From Parafilimonas terrae (GTDB lineage Bacteria; Bacteroidota; Bacteroidia; Chitinophagales; Chitinophagaceae), in contig NZ_FOXQ01000019.1 in the NCBI RefSeq assembly GCF_900115755.1, positions 1-49,361 on the forward strand: 49,361 nt of DNA. The letters run 5' to 3'. Within the stretch, counting starts at the first letter, position 1; each line of letters starts with the position of its first letter. A program made the translations under genes and the position numbers. The notes beneath the pieces are model-generated. The model was not told the DNA's origin. It did no database searches and saw nothing but the letters and a program-made list of their open reading frames with translations. Below are positions 7,178 to 16,678 of this stretch, piece after piece.

Positions 7178-8263
7178 TTACGAATCCACAAACTTCTTCT
7201 TCAAATATTTTCTTACCGGGATATCATAAAATTTCATCACCAGCCAGGCAAATGCAACTAAAAAAAATATACCGGGAATAATAATGAAAGGAAGTTTATC
7301 CATTGATGGTTTGAAGCCGGTGTAATAATTGCCGAATATCCATATTGCGGCATAATGTGTCATATATAAAGGATAGGATATGTTGCCTGAAAACACGCAG
7401 ATGTTTTTCATTTTCGGATTAAGTGCAGCGCCTGCGCCAAGCGATACGATCAAGGGAAAATAAAACAACACAACAAGCAATTCTGTTAACCAGTTAAAAC
7501 TTGTTCCGGGCATAATAAAAGCCAGGCTTAACAACACTGTGAGGCCAATAAAACCGATATTGTTTTTAATGATCCAGTTACTGCGATATATTAAAATTCC
7601 TGCAGAAAATGAATAGGCCAATCTTGTGCCGCCATCCCAAAAAGTTTCCCCTGACCAGCCGCCCAATAAATTACCCGAACGATAGCTTACATAACATAAA
7701 AGTATAGCCGCCGATATTGTTATTATAATAAGCAGGCTTCGCTTTATCCTGCATAAAATAAATGCATAAATAATGTTGGCGATATATTCCCAAAACAGCG
7801 ACCACGATGGCGCATTCAGGCCAAATAAATTAAAACCGCGGTCTTCCATTGCAGGCATTGGAATAAGCATGATTGAACTCATAAAGAGCAATAAAACCCT
7901 GCCTGTATTGTAACTGGTATAAGCATTGGAAAATGGATCGAGCAGGAAGCCCGCAACACCAAGTACAGTACCCAATACAACGAGCGGATGCAACCGTATT
8001 AAACGCAGAGCGAAGAAATTTTTTAAACCCATTTGCGGCATGCGGTTATCATAAGCATAACCAATAACAAAACCGGAAAGGCAGAAGAAAAAATCAACTG
8101 CGAGAAAACCGTGGCCTATAAAGTTTTGGTTGTAATCCGGGAAAACCCATTCCATAAAATGAAATATAACAACAGCCAGTGCTGCTATGCCCCTTAAGCC
8201 ATCAAGTATATTAAAATGCGGTTTTGTTTTTAAAACGGAAGGTGCCGTGTTTTCAACTGTCAT
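7178..8263 (-). CDS. Acyltransferase family 3 membrane protein
   Basis: 361-residue integral membrane protein with about ten hydrophobic segments. The N-terminal signature FNILDGLRGIAALAVVIFHF (18-37) carries the conserved Arg and His of the acyltransferase 3 family (OafA/NodX type). VDFFFCLSGFVIGY (55-68) is the next family block. Such proteins transfer acetyl or other acyl groups to extracytoplasmic polysaccharide, peptidoglycan or lipid. The substrate is unknown, and no polysaccharide gene cluster is adjacent. It ends 88 bases upstream of the Uma2 gene. Confidence 0.88.
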   Translation of the reverse strand: MTVENTAPSVLKTKPHFNILDGLRGIAALAVVIFHFMEWVFPDYNQNFIGHGFLAVDFFFCLSGFVIGYAYDNRMPQMGLKNFFALRLIRLHPLVVLGTVLGVAGFLLDPFSNAYTSYNTGRVLLLFMSSIMLIPMPAMEDRGFNLFGLNAPSWSLFWEYIANIIYAFILCRIKRSLLIIITISAAILLCYVSYRSGNLLGGWSGETFWDGGTRLAYSFSAGILIYRSNWIIKNNIGFIGLTVLLSLAFIMPGTSFNWLTELLVVLFYFPLIVSLGAGAALNPKMKNICVFSGNISYPLYMTHYAAIWIFGNYYTGFKPSMDKLPFIIIPGIFFLVAFAWLVMKFYDIPVRKYLKKKFVDS

Positions 8264-8290
8264 GCTGCAGAAGAGAAGTTTATTTTAATT

Positions 8291-8830
8291 TCAAAGATCA
8301 GCGTATGTTATACTTTTTACCAGCTGCCATAATACAACACCGGCGGCAACGCTTACATTTAAAGAATGCTTCATACCCTGCTGCGGAATTTCAATGCAGC
8401 CGTCGCATTGCTGCATCACCAGGTCCTGCACGCCGGTTACTTCATTGCCAAAAACAACGGCTGTTTTTTGGTTGTGGGGGATAGAAAAATTTTCAAGTGA
8501 AATACTTTGTTCAGCCTGCTCAACGGCATAAATTCTATAATCATTTTGTTTGAGTTGATTGATGGCGTCAACAATATTGTCAAACTGCATCCAGTCAACT
8601 GTTTCAGATGCGCCAAGCGCCGTTTTATCAACCTGCCGGTGCGTTGGCGGCGGCGTATAACCGCAAACAAAAATGCATTCAATTAAAAAGGCATCCGATG
8701 TGCGGAAGATGCTGCCCACATTGTAAGCGCTGCGGATATTATCGAGCACTACAATTATCTTATGTTTTTCCGCCTGCTTAAATTCTTCAACTGTTTTACG
8801 GTTCAGTTCATCCATGCTTAGTTTACGCAT
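8291..8830 (-). CDS. TrmH/SpoU-family RNA 2'-O-methyltransferase
   Basis: The preferred start is ATG 8830 (MRKLSMDEL, 179 residues), because the promoter -7 element lies at 8835-8842. An in-frame upstream extension from 8866 would include the promoter. All three SPOUT knot motifs are visible: VVLDNIRSAYNVGSIFRTSD (motif 1, N and R), AVVFGNEVTGV (motif 2), and IEIPQQGMKHSLNVSVAAGVVLW (motif 3). It methylates a ribose 2'-OH in tRNA or rRNA using SAM through a knotted fold. There is no N-terminal substrate-binding domain, so the target cannot be assigned. It is 27 bases upstream of the acyltransferase gene on the same strand. Confidence 0.88.
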   Translation of the reverse strand: MRKLSMDELNRKTVEEFKQAEKHKIIVVLDNIRSAYNVGSIFRTSDAFLIECIFVCGYTPPPTHRQVDKTALGASETVDWMQFDNIVDAINQLKQNDYRIYAVEQAEQSISLENFSIPHNQKTAVVFGNEVTGVQDLVMQQCDGCIEIPQQGMKHSLNVSVAAGVVLWQLVKSITYADL

Positions 8831-8834
8831 GGCG

Positions 8835-8842
8835 CAAAAATA
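8835..8842 (-). promoter_or_regulatory. -7 element of the TrmH-family gene
   Basis: TATTTTTG followed by CGCC and the ATG. Transcription would start within a few bases of the start codon, giving a near-leaderless mRNA. The same 24 bases recur at 9224-9247. Confidence 0.5.
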
Positions 8843-8866
8843 AAACTGCAGGTAACAATTATGCAA

Positions 8867-9223
8867 TAGTTATTTTAAGCGTGTAATCCATAAAATTCAT
8901 TATTGAGTTCAATTCCAAAGCATCTTATAAACAATTGCGAAAAAACCAGGGCCGTGTTATTATTTACTTCCATACAAAGGCCTATGATCTTATAAGTTTC
9001 TTCTTTTAGCGGAAAATTTCATGGGTTTGATATTAAAGGCCTGAGGCTAATTTATTCAGCAATTTAAGATATTTATTGCCACAGATGCACAGATATAAAT
9101 GTTATCACCAAAGCAAAAAAAATCTGTGCATCTGTGGCAATCTGTTGATATTAAAGGTTTGGAGTCGGTTATTCAACAACGCTCATATTAATTTGAAGTC
9201 AAAAGCTTCTCAGCGCAAATCCG
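8867..9223. other. Intergenic stretch with one long inverted repeat
   Basis: No plausible coding frame on either strand. It holds the GCCACAGATGCACAGAT inverted repeat (9075-9141) and two copies of TTGATATTAAAGG (about 9026 and 9145). It is bounded by the 24-bp direct repeat at 8821-8844 and 9224-9247. Confidence 0.6.
9075..9141. repeat. CACAGATGCACAGAT inverted repeat, copy 1
   Basis: Perfect 20-bp arms, ATTGCCACAGATGCACAGAT at 9075-9094 and its complement at 9122-9141, are separated by a 27-base AT-rich loop. The same core arm (CCACAGATGCACAGAT) forms a second palindrome at 36852-36892 with a single-base loop. This points to a dispersed palindromic repeat family. Confidence 0.8.
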
Positions 9224-9237
9224 GTTTACGCATGGCG

Positions 9238-9270
9238 CAAAAATAAACTGCCCCGCTAAATGCGAGGCAG
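9238..9270 (-). terminator. Intrinsic terminator of the phosphohexomutase gene
   Basis: On the minus strand CTGCCTCGC, loop ATTTA, GCGGGGCAG form a 9-bp stem with one G-U pair, followed by TTTATTTTT. It lies 25 bases past the stop codon. Its U-tract overlaps the duplicated TrmH-gene promoter sequence. Confidence 0.7.
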
Positions 9271-9295
9271 TAAGTATAGCAATTGGCTTAAAAAA

Positions 9296-11023
9296 TTATT
9301 TCAGCTTCATGTCAACAATAATATCCTGTATCTTTTGTTTTTGTGAAGCCAGTGCATCATCAAACGCTTCTTTGTTTTTAAGCGTAGTGCGCACGCTAAA
9401 ATAGAATTTAATTTTCGGTTCAGTACCACTTGGCCTTGCCGAAATTTTTGAACCGTCCTCCAGCTTAAACTGTAATACATTGCTTTTCGGCAAATCAATT
9501 TTCCAGGAGTTACCGGTTTTTAAATTTTTGCCTTCCTGTGTTTGATAATCGAGTAATTCAACAACCGGGGAGTTATTAATAGTTGTAGGCGGATTATCTC
9601 GATAAGCTTTCATCATCTCCGCAATTTCTTCCTGCCCGCGCATACCTTTTTTAGTAATGCTTATCAGTTCTTCATAAAAGAAACCATATTGAATATAAAG
9701 ATCGATGAGCTTATCATATAAGCTAACGCCTTTATTCTTTTCATAAGCCGCCATTTCGCATAAGAAGGCCACGGCTGATACAGCATCTTTATCACGCAGC
9801 TTATCGCCCACCATCAAACCAAAACTTTCTTCACCACCGATGATATAATTTTCCTTGCCTTCTTTCTCTTTTATTAATTCAGCAATCCACTTAAAACCGG
9901 TAAGCACATTATAACATGCAACATTATTTTTTTCTGCAATGGCGTCAATCATATAAGTGGTTACAATCGTTTTTATAACCATATCATTTGCCTGTGCAAT
10001 GCCTTTGGCTTTGCGTGCTTCGAGCATGTAAGAAATAGCCAGCACCGCTGTTTGATTACCATTCATTAACACCCATTGGCCTTTATGATTTTTTATGCCG
10101 ATGCCAACGCGGTCTGCATCCGGGTCGGTGCCTAATAAAATATCAGCATCCAGTTCAGCAGCCTTTTTAAGGCCGATGCTCATGGTCTCACTTTCTTCCG
10201 GATTAGGATAAACAACGGTTGGAAAATTGCCATCGGGTGTTTCCTGTTCTTCCACAACCGTTACATTATCAAAACCAAATTCTTTCAGCACTTTTGGCAC
10301 CAGTGTTATGCCTGTGCCATGAATGGGCGTATAAACGATTTTAAGATCGTGCTGTTTTTGAATAACATCAGGATAAACACTCAGGCTTTTTACCATTTTA
10401 ATATAAGCCTCATCAATATCTTTACCGATGATAGTAATGTTTGATTCACCGCCGCTGAACTTAACATCATCCACACTTTTAATGGCTTCTACTTCTTTAA
10501 TTACATTTTTATCGTGTGGCGGAACCAGTTGCCCGCCATCATTCCAATAAGCTTTATAACCATTGTATTCTTTCGGATTATGGGAAGCGGTTATTACAAC
10601 GCCGCCGTTCAATTTTAAATGGCGGATGGTGAAGCTTAATTCAGGCGTAGGGCGTAGCGCTTCAAACAAAAAAACCTTTATGCCATTGGCTGCAAAAACA
10701 TTAGCGGTTGTTTCTGCAAAAAAACGGCTGTTGTTGCGGCTGTCGTGCGCAATAGCTACTTTAATTTCAACATCGCCTAAAGTTTTCTTTAAATAGTTGG
10801 CAAAACCCTGCGTGGCCATACCAATCGTGTACTTATTCATGCGGTTGGTGCCAACGCCCATTAAACCGCGCAAACCGCCGGTGCCAAATTCAAGGTTCTG
10901 GTAGAACGATTCAATCAATTCTGTTTCCTTACTGCTTTGCAGTTTTTTTATTTCATTTTTAGTTTCTTTATCGTAATTGCCATTAAGCCAGGTGTCAACT
11001 TTTTGTTTTACGGCGGCATCCAT
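9296..11023 (-). CDS. Phosphoglucomutase/phosphomannomutase family enzyme
   Basis: 575 residues, typical of the long alpha-D-phosphohexomutases of the PGM/PMM type in Bacteroidota. The phosphoserine loop TASHNP holds S147. The metal loop is GTDPDADRVG (D300, D302, D304). The sugar-binding loop is GGEESFG (396-402), and the phosphate-binding loop is RPSGTEPKIKF (530-540). It interconverts hexose 1- and 6-phosphates in the cytosol, feeding sugar-nucleotide and glycogen metabolism; glucose or mannose preference is not clear from motifs. It is a single-gene transcript with its own terminator. The next gene is divergent. Confidence 0.92.
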   Translation of the reverse strand: MDAAVKQKVDTWLNGNYDKETKNEIKKLQSSKETELIESFYQNLEFGTGGLRGLMGVGTNRMNKYTIGMATQGFANYLKKTLGDVEIKVAIAHDSRNNSRFFAETTANVFAANGIKVFLFEALRPTPELSFTIRHLKLNGGVVITASHNPKEYNGYKAYWNDGGQLVPPHDKNVIKEVEAIKSVDDVKFSGGESNITIIGKDIDEAYIKMVKSLSVYPDVIQKQHDLKIVYTPIHGTGITLVPKVLKEFGFDNVTVVEEQETPDGNFPTVVYPNPEESETMSIGLKKAAELDADILLGTDPDADRVGIGIKNHKGQWVLMNGNQTAVLAISYMLEARKAKGIAQANDMVIKTIVTTYMIDAIAEKNNVACYNVLTGFKWIAELIKEKEGKENYIIGGEESFGLMVGDKLRDKDAVSAVAFLCEMAAYEKNKGVSLYDKLIDLYIQYGFFYEELISITKKGMRGQEEIAEMMKAYRDNPPTTINNSPVVELLDYQTQEGKNLKTGNSWKIDLPKSNVLQFKLEDGSKISARPSGTEPKIKFYFSVRTTLKNKEAFDDALASQKQKIQDIIVDMKLK

Positions 11024-11252
11024 ATCTGATTATTTACAGGTTTAATTTAAAGGTTGTAAATATATAAAAAAAGCCTCCATACCCTCAACGGAAGTTTTTA
11101 ATTGATTTATTACTTTCCGGAATTTTTTTCGGCAGGCTAAGCTTGAATGCACAGCCTGTCATGTTTATAAAAGCAACGGTTTTTTTGTAAAGAGCAATTT
11201 GCAGACTTCAATCAAAATCATGTTTAAGTTTGTTGCAATAACATTCACTATT

Positions 11253-14228
11253 ATGAAAATTATTGCAGCAACATTTTTAGCTTTTTTATTTTGTATCAAT
11301 TATAGCCAGGCACAAAAAAATACAACACCCAAAAGCAAATCGTTTTATACAAAACAATTGATGGATTCGGATGCGGTGTATTTCACGCCTGAAAATTTCA
11401 ATATCAAAGCGGATGGTTCAATGGATGTGAGCGATGTGTTGCAACAGGCTTTGTACGAATTAAAAACCACGCACAATTTCGGAATACTTTTTTTGCCCGA
11501 AGGAAAATACCTCATCAGCAAAACGATTTATGTGCCGCAGGCCATTCGCATTATTGGTTATGGCGCCAATCGCCCGTTGATTGTGCTGAAGAAAAATTCG
11601 CCGGGATTTAATGAGATTGATTCATCAGACAAAGGCAATGCAAAATACATGTTCTGGTTTATTCACAGCGTACCCAGGCCGGGGCATAAACCCGGAGATG
11701 CAGGCGCAGGAACGTTTTACAGCGCTATGAGCAATGTGGATCTGGAAATTGAAAATGGCAATCCGTATGCAGTGGCGTTGCGCACACATTATGCGCAGCA
11801 TAGTTTTATTGCGCATGTTGACATTCACATCAACAATGGTTTTGCCGGCATGTTTGATGTAGGCAATGAAATGGAAGATGTAAAATTTTTTGGCGGTGAA
11901 TATGGCATCTATACCACGAAACCTTCGCCGGGCTGGCAATTCATGATGGTGGATACTTATTTTGAAGGCCAGCGCAAAGCCGCTATCAAAACACAGGAAG
12001 CAGGTTTGACGATTGTGCGCATGCAGGCAAAAAATGTTCCGTCGGTTATTGACATCAATCCGAATTATATAGAGAAATTATTCATGGAAGATTGCCGTTT
12101 TGAAAATGTAAAACAACAAGCGATTCTGGTGAGCCTTCCGGATAATGCAGGCAATCAAATCAGTTTGAAAAATATTGATTGCAGCAATGTGCCGGTGCTT
12201 GTAAATTATCGCGACGATACAAAAAAAGTGGAAGGAAAAGGAAAGGTGTATAAAGTGAAAGCATTTATGCAGGGATTACAAATGGACAGTTTGCATGCAG
12301 ACCCGGTTGTAAAAACGATTGCTGAAATGGAAGCATTAAAAACTTTACCCGCGCCTGCGCAAAAAGATATTCCTGATTTTCCGGCTATAGATAGCTGGGT
12401 AAATTTAAAAACGCTGGGTGCTGTTGGCGATGGCGTTACGGATGATACAAAAGCCATTCAGGATGCGATTGATAAATACGAAACCATTTATGTGCCGCAA
12501 GGCTGGTATCGCGTAAGTGAAACCATCAAACTAAAGCCCAATACGGCTTTGATTGGATTGACGCCAATCGGCACTCAATTTATTCTAGCAGAAAGCACGC
12601 CTGCATTCAGCGGCTTTGGCGCACCAAAACCTTTGCTTGAAAGTTCCAAAGGCGGCAACAATATTGTAACGGGCATCGGGCTTACAACAGGCTTTGCCAA
12701 TTATCGCGCCGTTGCATGCAAGTGGATGGCGGGCGAACATTCTTACATGAATGATGTGAAGTTTATCGGCGGCCACGGAACAATGCAATGGATTTGGAAA
12801 CACAAAAGCGAAGAGAAAGATATTTATGGCGACAACCTTGTGAATGGTTTCGACCCTTTGTGGGCAACGCAATACTGGAGTTTGTGGATTACTGATGGCG
12901 GCGGCGGAACATTTAAAAATATCTGGACAGCAAACACCTGGGCCACCAACGGCGCTTACATTTCCAATACATCAACACCGGGACGCATTTATGCCATGTC
13001 TATCGAACATCATGTGCATAATGAAATTCGTTTCAGCAATGTTTCCAATTTTAAAGTGTACGCATTGCAGTTAGAAGAAGAAAGCCGCGAAAGTTCTGAA
13101 TGCCAGCCGATGGAATTAGAGCATTGTAAAAACATGGTGTTTGCCAATTTGTATATGTTTCGTGTGATAAGAGTGAATGTTCCTTATCCGTATTCTATAA
13201 GAAATTTTGGTTCGTCCAACATTGAATTTTTAAACGTGCATAATTACAGCCAGATAAAATATACCACCAGCAATCCTTTGTATGATGTGAACTCGAATAC
13301 AACTGTTCGTCCGTGGGAATTTAACCGGTTGTATATTGATAAAGCCACTTCGGTTGTTACAAATAATAATGAAGTAAATCAGCTTGCAACAGGATTTGAA
13401 TTTGCAGAAGGCATTTGTCGCGACAGCAAAAACAATATTTATTTCTGCGATTCAAGAATGAAGAGAATTTATAAATATGATGCTTCATCGAAACAAACAA
13501 CATTGCTCGCAGATTATCCATGGGAGCCGCTTTCATTGGCTTGTGATAAAAATGATAATTTACTCGTCGTGTTTAAATACAATCCGCAGAAAGGTTATAT
13601 CGTGAATGGAAAGCAGGAAGCATTTACCAATCCGCCTGATGCCCGCGGAACCTCATTCAGCGGTTGGGGTAATTCAGGTTTTGCAACGTGGGTGTATTCA
13701 GTTAATCCATCTAATCCTGATGAAACCATTCATTTATTGGATACAGTAAAAATGAGCAGCGTTCAAAATGTTTATAAAGCCTTGTATCCCGGCCATCGCT
13801 GGAGAGATTATCACGACTTCAATACCGTAACTGTAAACAGGCCTGAGGAATGTTTCATTGCGCCCGATGGCGTTACCATCATTCCAAAAGTATATGACCT
13901 TGCAAGGGCCAGTTGTTTGTCTGAAGCGTTTCCGAACAAGCCCGCTTATGTTACTGATGAATATGATAAACGCACGGTGAAGCTCGATGTGGATGCGCAA
14001 GGCTATGTAAGCAACTTAAAATATTTTGCAGAGAAAGGCGAGTTTGGAACAGCAGAAGATGATAAAGGAAATGTGTATATAGCAGACGGAGAAATTTATG
14101 TGTATGATGCGCAGGGCAAATTCATCAAAGAAATTAAAACACCCGAACGGCCCACTTCTGTTGTGATTAGTGATGATGGCAACATTATTTATTATACGAG
14201 CGCCGGCTCTTTGTTTAGTAAGATTTAG
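11253..14228 (+). CDS. Secreted double beta-helix (pectate lyase-like/GH55-like) protein with propeller-like C-terminus
   Basis: The start is taken at ATG 11253, giving a clean signal peptide (MKIIAATFLAFLFCINYSQA) and 991 residues; an upstream in-frame ATG at 11220 is possible. Two copies of the pectate-lyase-3 entry region are visible: one near mature residues 40-110 (ILFLPEGKYLISKTIYVPQ) and one near 385-450 (LGAVGDGVTDDTKAIQDAID, then IYVPQGWYRVSETI). This tandem arrangement resembles GH55 exo-beta-1,3-glucanases. The last 250 residues (EFAEGICRDSKNNIYFCDS and similar strands) look like SMP-30/NHL beta-propeller blades. It probably binds or cuts a plant or fungal polysaccharide outside the cell. 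The GH9 gene follows after 10 bases. Confidence 0.8.
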   Translation: MKIIAATFLAFLFCINYSQAQKNTTPKSKSFYTKQLMDSDAVYFTPENFNIKADGSMDVSDVLQQALYELKTTHNFGILFLPEGKYLISKTIYVPQAIRIIGYGANRPLIVLKKNSPGFNEIDSSDKGNAKYMFWFIHSVPRPGHKPGDAGAGTFYSAMSNVDLEIENGNPYAVALRTHYAQHSFIAHVDIHINNGFAGMFDVGNEMEDVKFFGGEYGIYTTKPSPGWQFMMVDTYFEGQRKAAIKTQEAGLTIVRMQAKNVPSVIDINPNYIEKLFMEDCRFENVKQQAILVSLPDNAGNQISLKNIDCSNVPVLVNYRDDTKKVEGKGKVYKVKAFMQGLQMDSLHADPVVKTIAEMEALKTLPAPAQKDIPDFPAIDSWVNLKTLGAVGDGVTDDTKAIQDAIDKYETIYVPQGWYRVSETIKLKPNTALIGLTPIGTQFILAESTPAFSGFGAPKPLLESSKGGNNIVTGIGLTTGFANYRAVACKWMAGEHSYMNDVKFIGGHGTMQWIWKHKSEEKDIYGDNLVNGFDPLWATQYWSLWITDGGGGTFKNIWTANTWATNGAYISNTSTPGRIYAMSIEHHVHNEIRFSNVSNFKVYALQLEEESRESSECQPMELEHCKNMVFANLYMFRVIRVNVPYPYSIRNFGSSNIEFLNVHNYSQIKYTTSNPLYDVNSNTTVRPWEFNRLYIDKATSVVTNNNEVNQLATGFEFAEGICRDSKNNIYFCDSRMKRIYKYDASSKQTTLLADYPWEPLSLACDKNDNLLVVFKYNPQKGYIVNGKQEAFTNPPDARGTSFSGWGNSGFATWVYSVNPSNPDETIHLLDTVKMSSVQNVYKALYPGHRWRDYHDFNTVTVNRPEECFIAPDGVTIIPKVYDLARASCLSEAFPNKPAYVTDEYDKRTVKLDVDAQGYVSNLKYFAEKGEFGTAEDDKGNVYIADGEIYVYDAQGKFIKEIKTPERPTSVVISDDGNIIYYTSAGSLFSKI

Positions 14229-14238
14229 AATAAATTTT

Positions 14239-16641
14239 ATGATAAAATCAAATTCAGTTTTTAAGAAATTTTTGTTTTTTATTTTTTGTTTTGGAATGGT
14301 AATCCATTGCGCGTATGCACAGGATGCTTTATTGCAAAAACAACTTCATCAAAGTCAATACCTGCGTTTTACCATGAAGCCCGATTCTGCTGATATGGGT
14401 TTCACAAGGTGGGAAAAAAAGAGAGCTACCTTACAACGCTACCTTCCTTTGGCTACTGATTTCAAATCACTGGAGCTGCAGGGGCCGGGCGCTATCAGCG
14501 TGGATAAAAACAATACGGTGTCGGGCCAGGGCAGTGTACTCATTACAACACCTTCCTCGCTTGCTAAAAAAAATCCGACCAACAGGAGTTATGCATCTGC
14601 CGAACTGGTGCGCCCCCTGAACAGGGAAAACCTGGAAGCATACAATCGTTTTTCTGTTTGGGTATATGCCGATGCTCCGGGCTTTAATTCGGTTTTTGTT
14701 GGCTGCACATTGTATAACAAAGGAAAGCATGAAATGCCAACACCTGGCCGTTTTGAAGGACAGCATTTTGTGACAGTCTATCCCAATAAATGGACGCACA
14801 TTATTTGGGAAATACCTGATTTATACCGCGATGCAGTCACCGGCTTTTCGGTGAATATCATGCTTACGGGCTCTCCCAAAGGTGCTTCAGACACGCTGAA
14901 GTTGTATGTGGACAATATGAGCATTGATAAAGTGGCGGCGGAAAACACGCGTGGCTTTGACCTTCGAAGGAATGCCATTGCGTTCAGCAATAGCGGCTAT
15001 AGAACCAATGCAGCCAAGCAGGCATTGGCACAACATACAAACACCATCAAATTTCAATTGCTCGATGCAAAACATAAAATCGTTTTTAACGGTGATGGAA
15101 GAAAAACAGGGAATGGTTTTGTAACAATGGATTTCACCAATTTTAAAAAACCCGGTTATTATACATTAAAGATCGGTTCGCTTGAAACAAAACCTTTTCT
15201 AATTGGCGATGATGCTTACTTAGCCACGGCATGGCATACGCTGAATTTCTTTTTTGCGGAGCGCTGTGGCTACGACCAACCGGGCATTCATCAAATCTGC
15301 CACCAGGATGTTTATTGTGTGCGTCCCGACGGAAGAAAAATCAATGTAAGCGGCGGCTGGCATGATGCGGCTGATTTAACGCAGGGCGTGGGCAATACAG
15401 CAAGAGCGGGTATCAGTATGCTGGAGTTGGCTTCCACCATTCAGCACAAACGACCTGAGTTATATAAGCGGCTGCTGGAAGAAGCGCGCTGGGGTTTGGA
15501 CTGGACGCTGCAAACCCGGTTTGGCGATGGCTACCGCGAAAGCGGCATCATCATTGGCATTTGGAGCGACAATGAAACAGGAACCAAGGATGATATGGAA
15601 AACAAAGCCACTAATACCCCGGCTGATAATTTTATTGCCGCTTCCTATTGCGCACTTGCTGTTCCTTTTTATAAAGACGATGCGGCTTTTAGTTATTTAT
15701 TAAAAAAAGCGGCTATTGAGGATTATGGTTTTGCAGTCGCAAAATTTGATTCGGACATCAACGAAAAAAATGAAACCGAGATGAATGCGCAGGCGGTGGT
15801 AGCGGCGATGTATTTATACCGTTTGACAAAAGAAGATCGCTATCTGAATGATGCTGCCCGGCATGCACGCGTGGTGATGCAGGCGCAGCAAATGGAACGA
15901 AGAACCGATTGGAGAATGCCATTGCATGGTTTCTTTTATGAATCTGCTAAGAAGAAAAGAATACTCGAATATTTTCATCGCAGCAATGAAGAGATGATGA
16001 TGCTCGGGCTAACCATGTTATTGCATGATGCGCCGGATAATGCAGATGCTCATTTATGGAAAGCAAGCTGCGAAGCCTATTCTGATTATTTAAAAGAAAC
16101 TTCCACCGTGATGTCCCCCTATGGTATTCTTCCTGCGGCGATATATGAAGTGAACAATGCAGACTTTGAAGGTATTTACCACGAAGGCGATGCTGTGGGC
16201 ATGCCTTCTATGGAAGAATATAATGCGGAAACAAAAAACGGCATTCATTTGGGTGGCGATTTTTACCTGCGCAGGTTTCCTGTGGCTTACCAGTTCAGGG
16301 GTTTTCATTCTGTGCTGATGGAAAAGGCAAAAGCGGCTTTTGTGCTGGCGGATGCTTTGCATGACGATACCTTGCGAAACATTGGCACAAGGCAATTGGA
16401 ATATATTGTTGGATACAATCCTTTTGCCATGAGTACGATTTATGGCGATGGATATAATTATCCGCCGCTCTATGGCGCTTATGCCGGCGATGTGGTAGGT
16501 GCTGTGCCCGTGGGCATTGAGACTTTTGAAAATGAAGATGCGCCTTACATGCCCATGCAGGTGAATGCTACCTATAAAGAAATCTGGACAAACTCTACCG
16601 GCAATGTGATATGGCTGCTGTCGAAGATTATGAAAGAATAA
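14239..16641 (+). CDS. Secreted glycoside hydrolase family 9 protein (divergent)
   Basis: The start at 14239, rather than the overlapping upstream frame, gives a signal peptide ending CAYAQ and 800 residues. A beta-sandwich, probably carbohydrate-binding, lies near residues 85-230 (FSVWVYADAPGF). A cellulase N-terminal Ig-like domain spans about 245-325 (GYYTLKIG). The GH9 alpha/alpha barrel runs from about 330 to the end. SGGWHDAADLTQ retains both aspartates of the GH9 DAGD motif, and a C-terminal Glu (YKEIW) can serve as acid. The usual HxR substrate motif near the C-terminus is not seen (YGDGYNYPPLYG occupies that region), so specificity may differ from cellulose. It is cotranscribed with the beta-helix gene. 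Confidence 0.85.
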   Translation: MIKSNSVFKKFLFFIFCFGMVIHCAYAQDALLQKQLHQSQYLRFTMKPDSADMGFTRWEKKRATLQRYLPLATDFKSLELQGPGAISVDKNNTVSGQGSVLITTPSSLAKKNPTNRSYASAELVRPLNRENLEAYNRFSVWVYADAPGFNSVFVGCTLYNKGKHEMPTPGRFEGQHFVTVYPNKWTHIIWEIPDLYRDAVTGFSVNIMLTGSPKGASDTLKLYVDNMSIDKVAAENTRGFDLRRNAIAFSNSGYRTNAAKQALAQHTNTIKFQLLDAKHKIVFNGDGRKTGNGFVTMDFTNFKKPGYYTLKIGSLETKPFLIGDDAYLATAWHTLNFFFAERCGYDQPGIHQICHQDVYCVRPDGRKINVSGGWHDAADLTQGVGNTARAGISMLELASTIQHKRPELYKRLLEEARWGLDWTLQTRFGDGYRESGIIIGIWSDNETGTKDDMENKATNTPADNFIAASYCALAVPFYKDDAAFSYLLKKAAIEDYGFAVAKFDSDINEKNETEMNAQAVVAAMYLYRLTKEDRYLNDAARHARVVMQAQQMERRTDWRMPLHGFFYESAKKKRILEYFHRSNEEMMMLGLTMLLHDAPDNADAHLWKASCEAYSDYLKETSTVMSPYGILPAAIYEVNNADFEGIYHEGDAVGMPSMEEYNAETKNGIHLGGDFYLRRFPVAYQFRGFHSVLMEKAKAAFVLADALHDDTLRNIGTRQLEYIVGYNPFAMSTIYGDGYNYPPLYGAYAGDVVGAVPVGIETFENEDAPYMPMQVNATYKEIWTNSTGNVIWLLSKIMKE

Positions 16642-16678
16642 ATACTGTCGTTACAGCTAATGCTGTAAACGAATTATA

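Noticed and set aside
8821-9247. 24-bp direct repeats considered as attachment sites of an integrated element.
   Set aside because: No integrase or cargo genes lie between them, and one copy is simply a promoter plus start codon.
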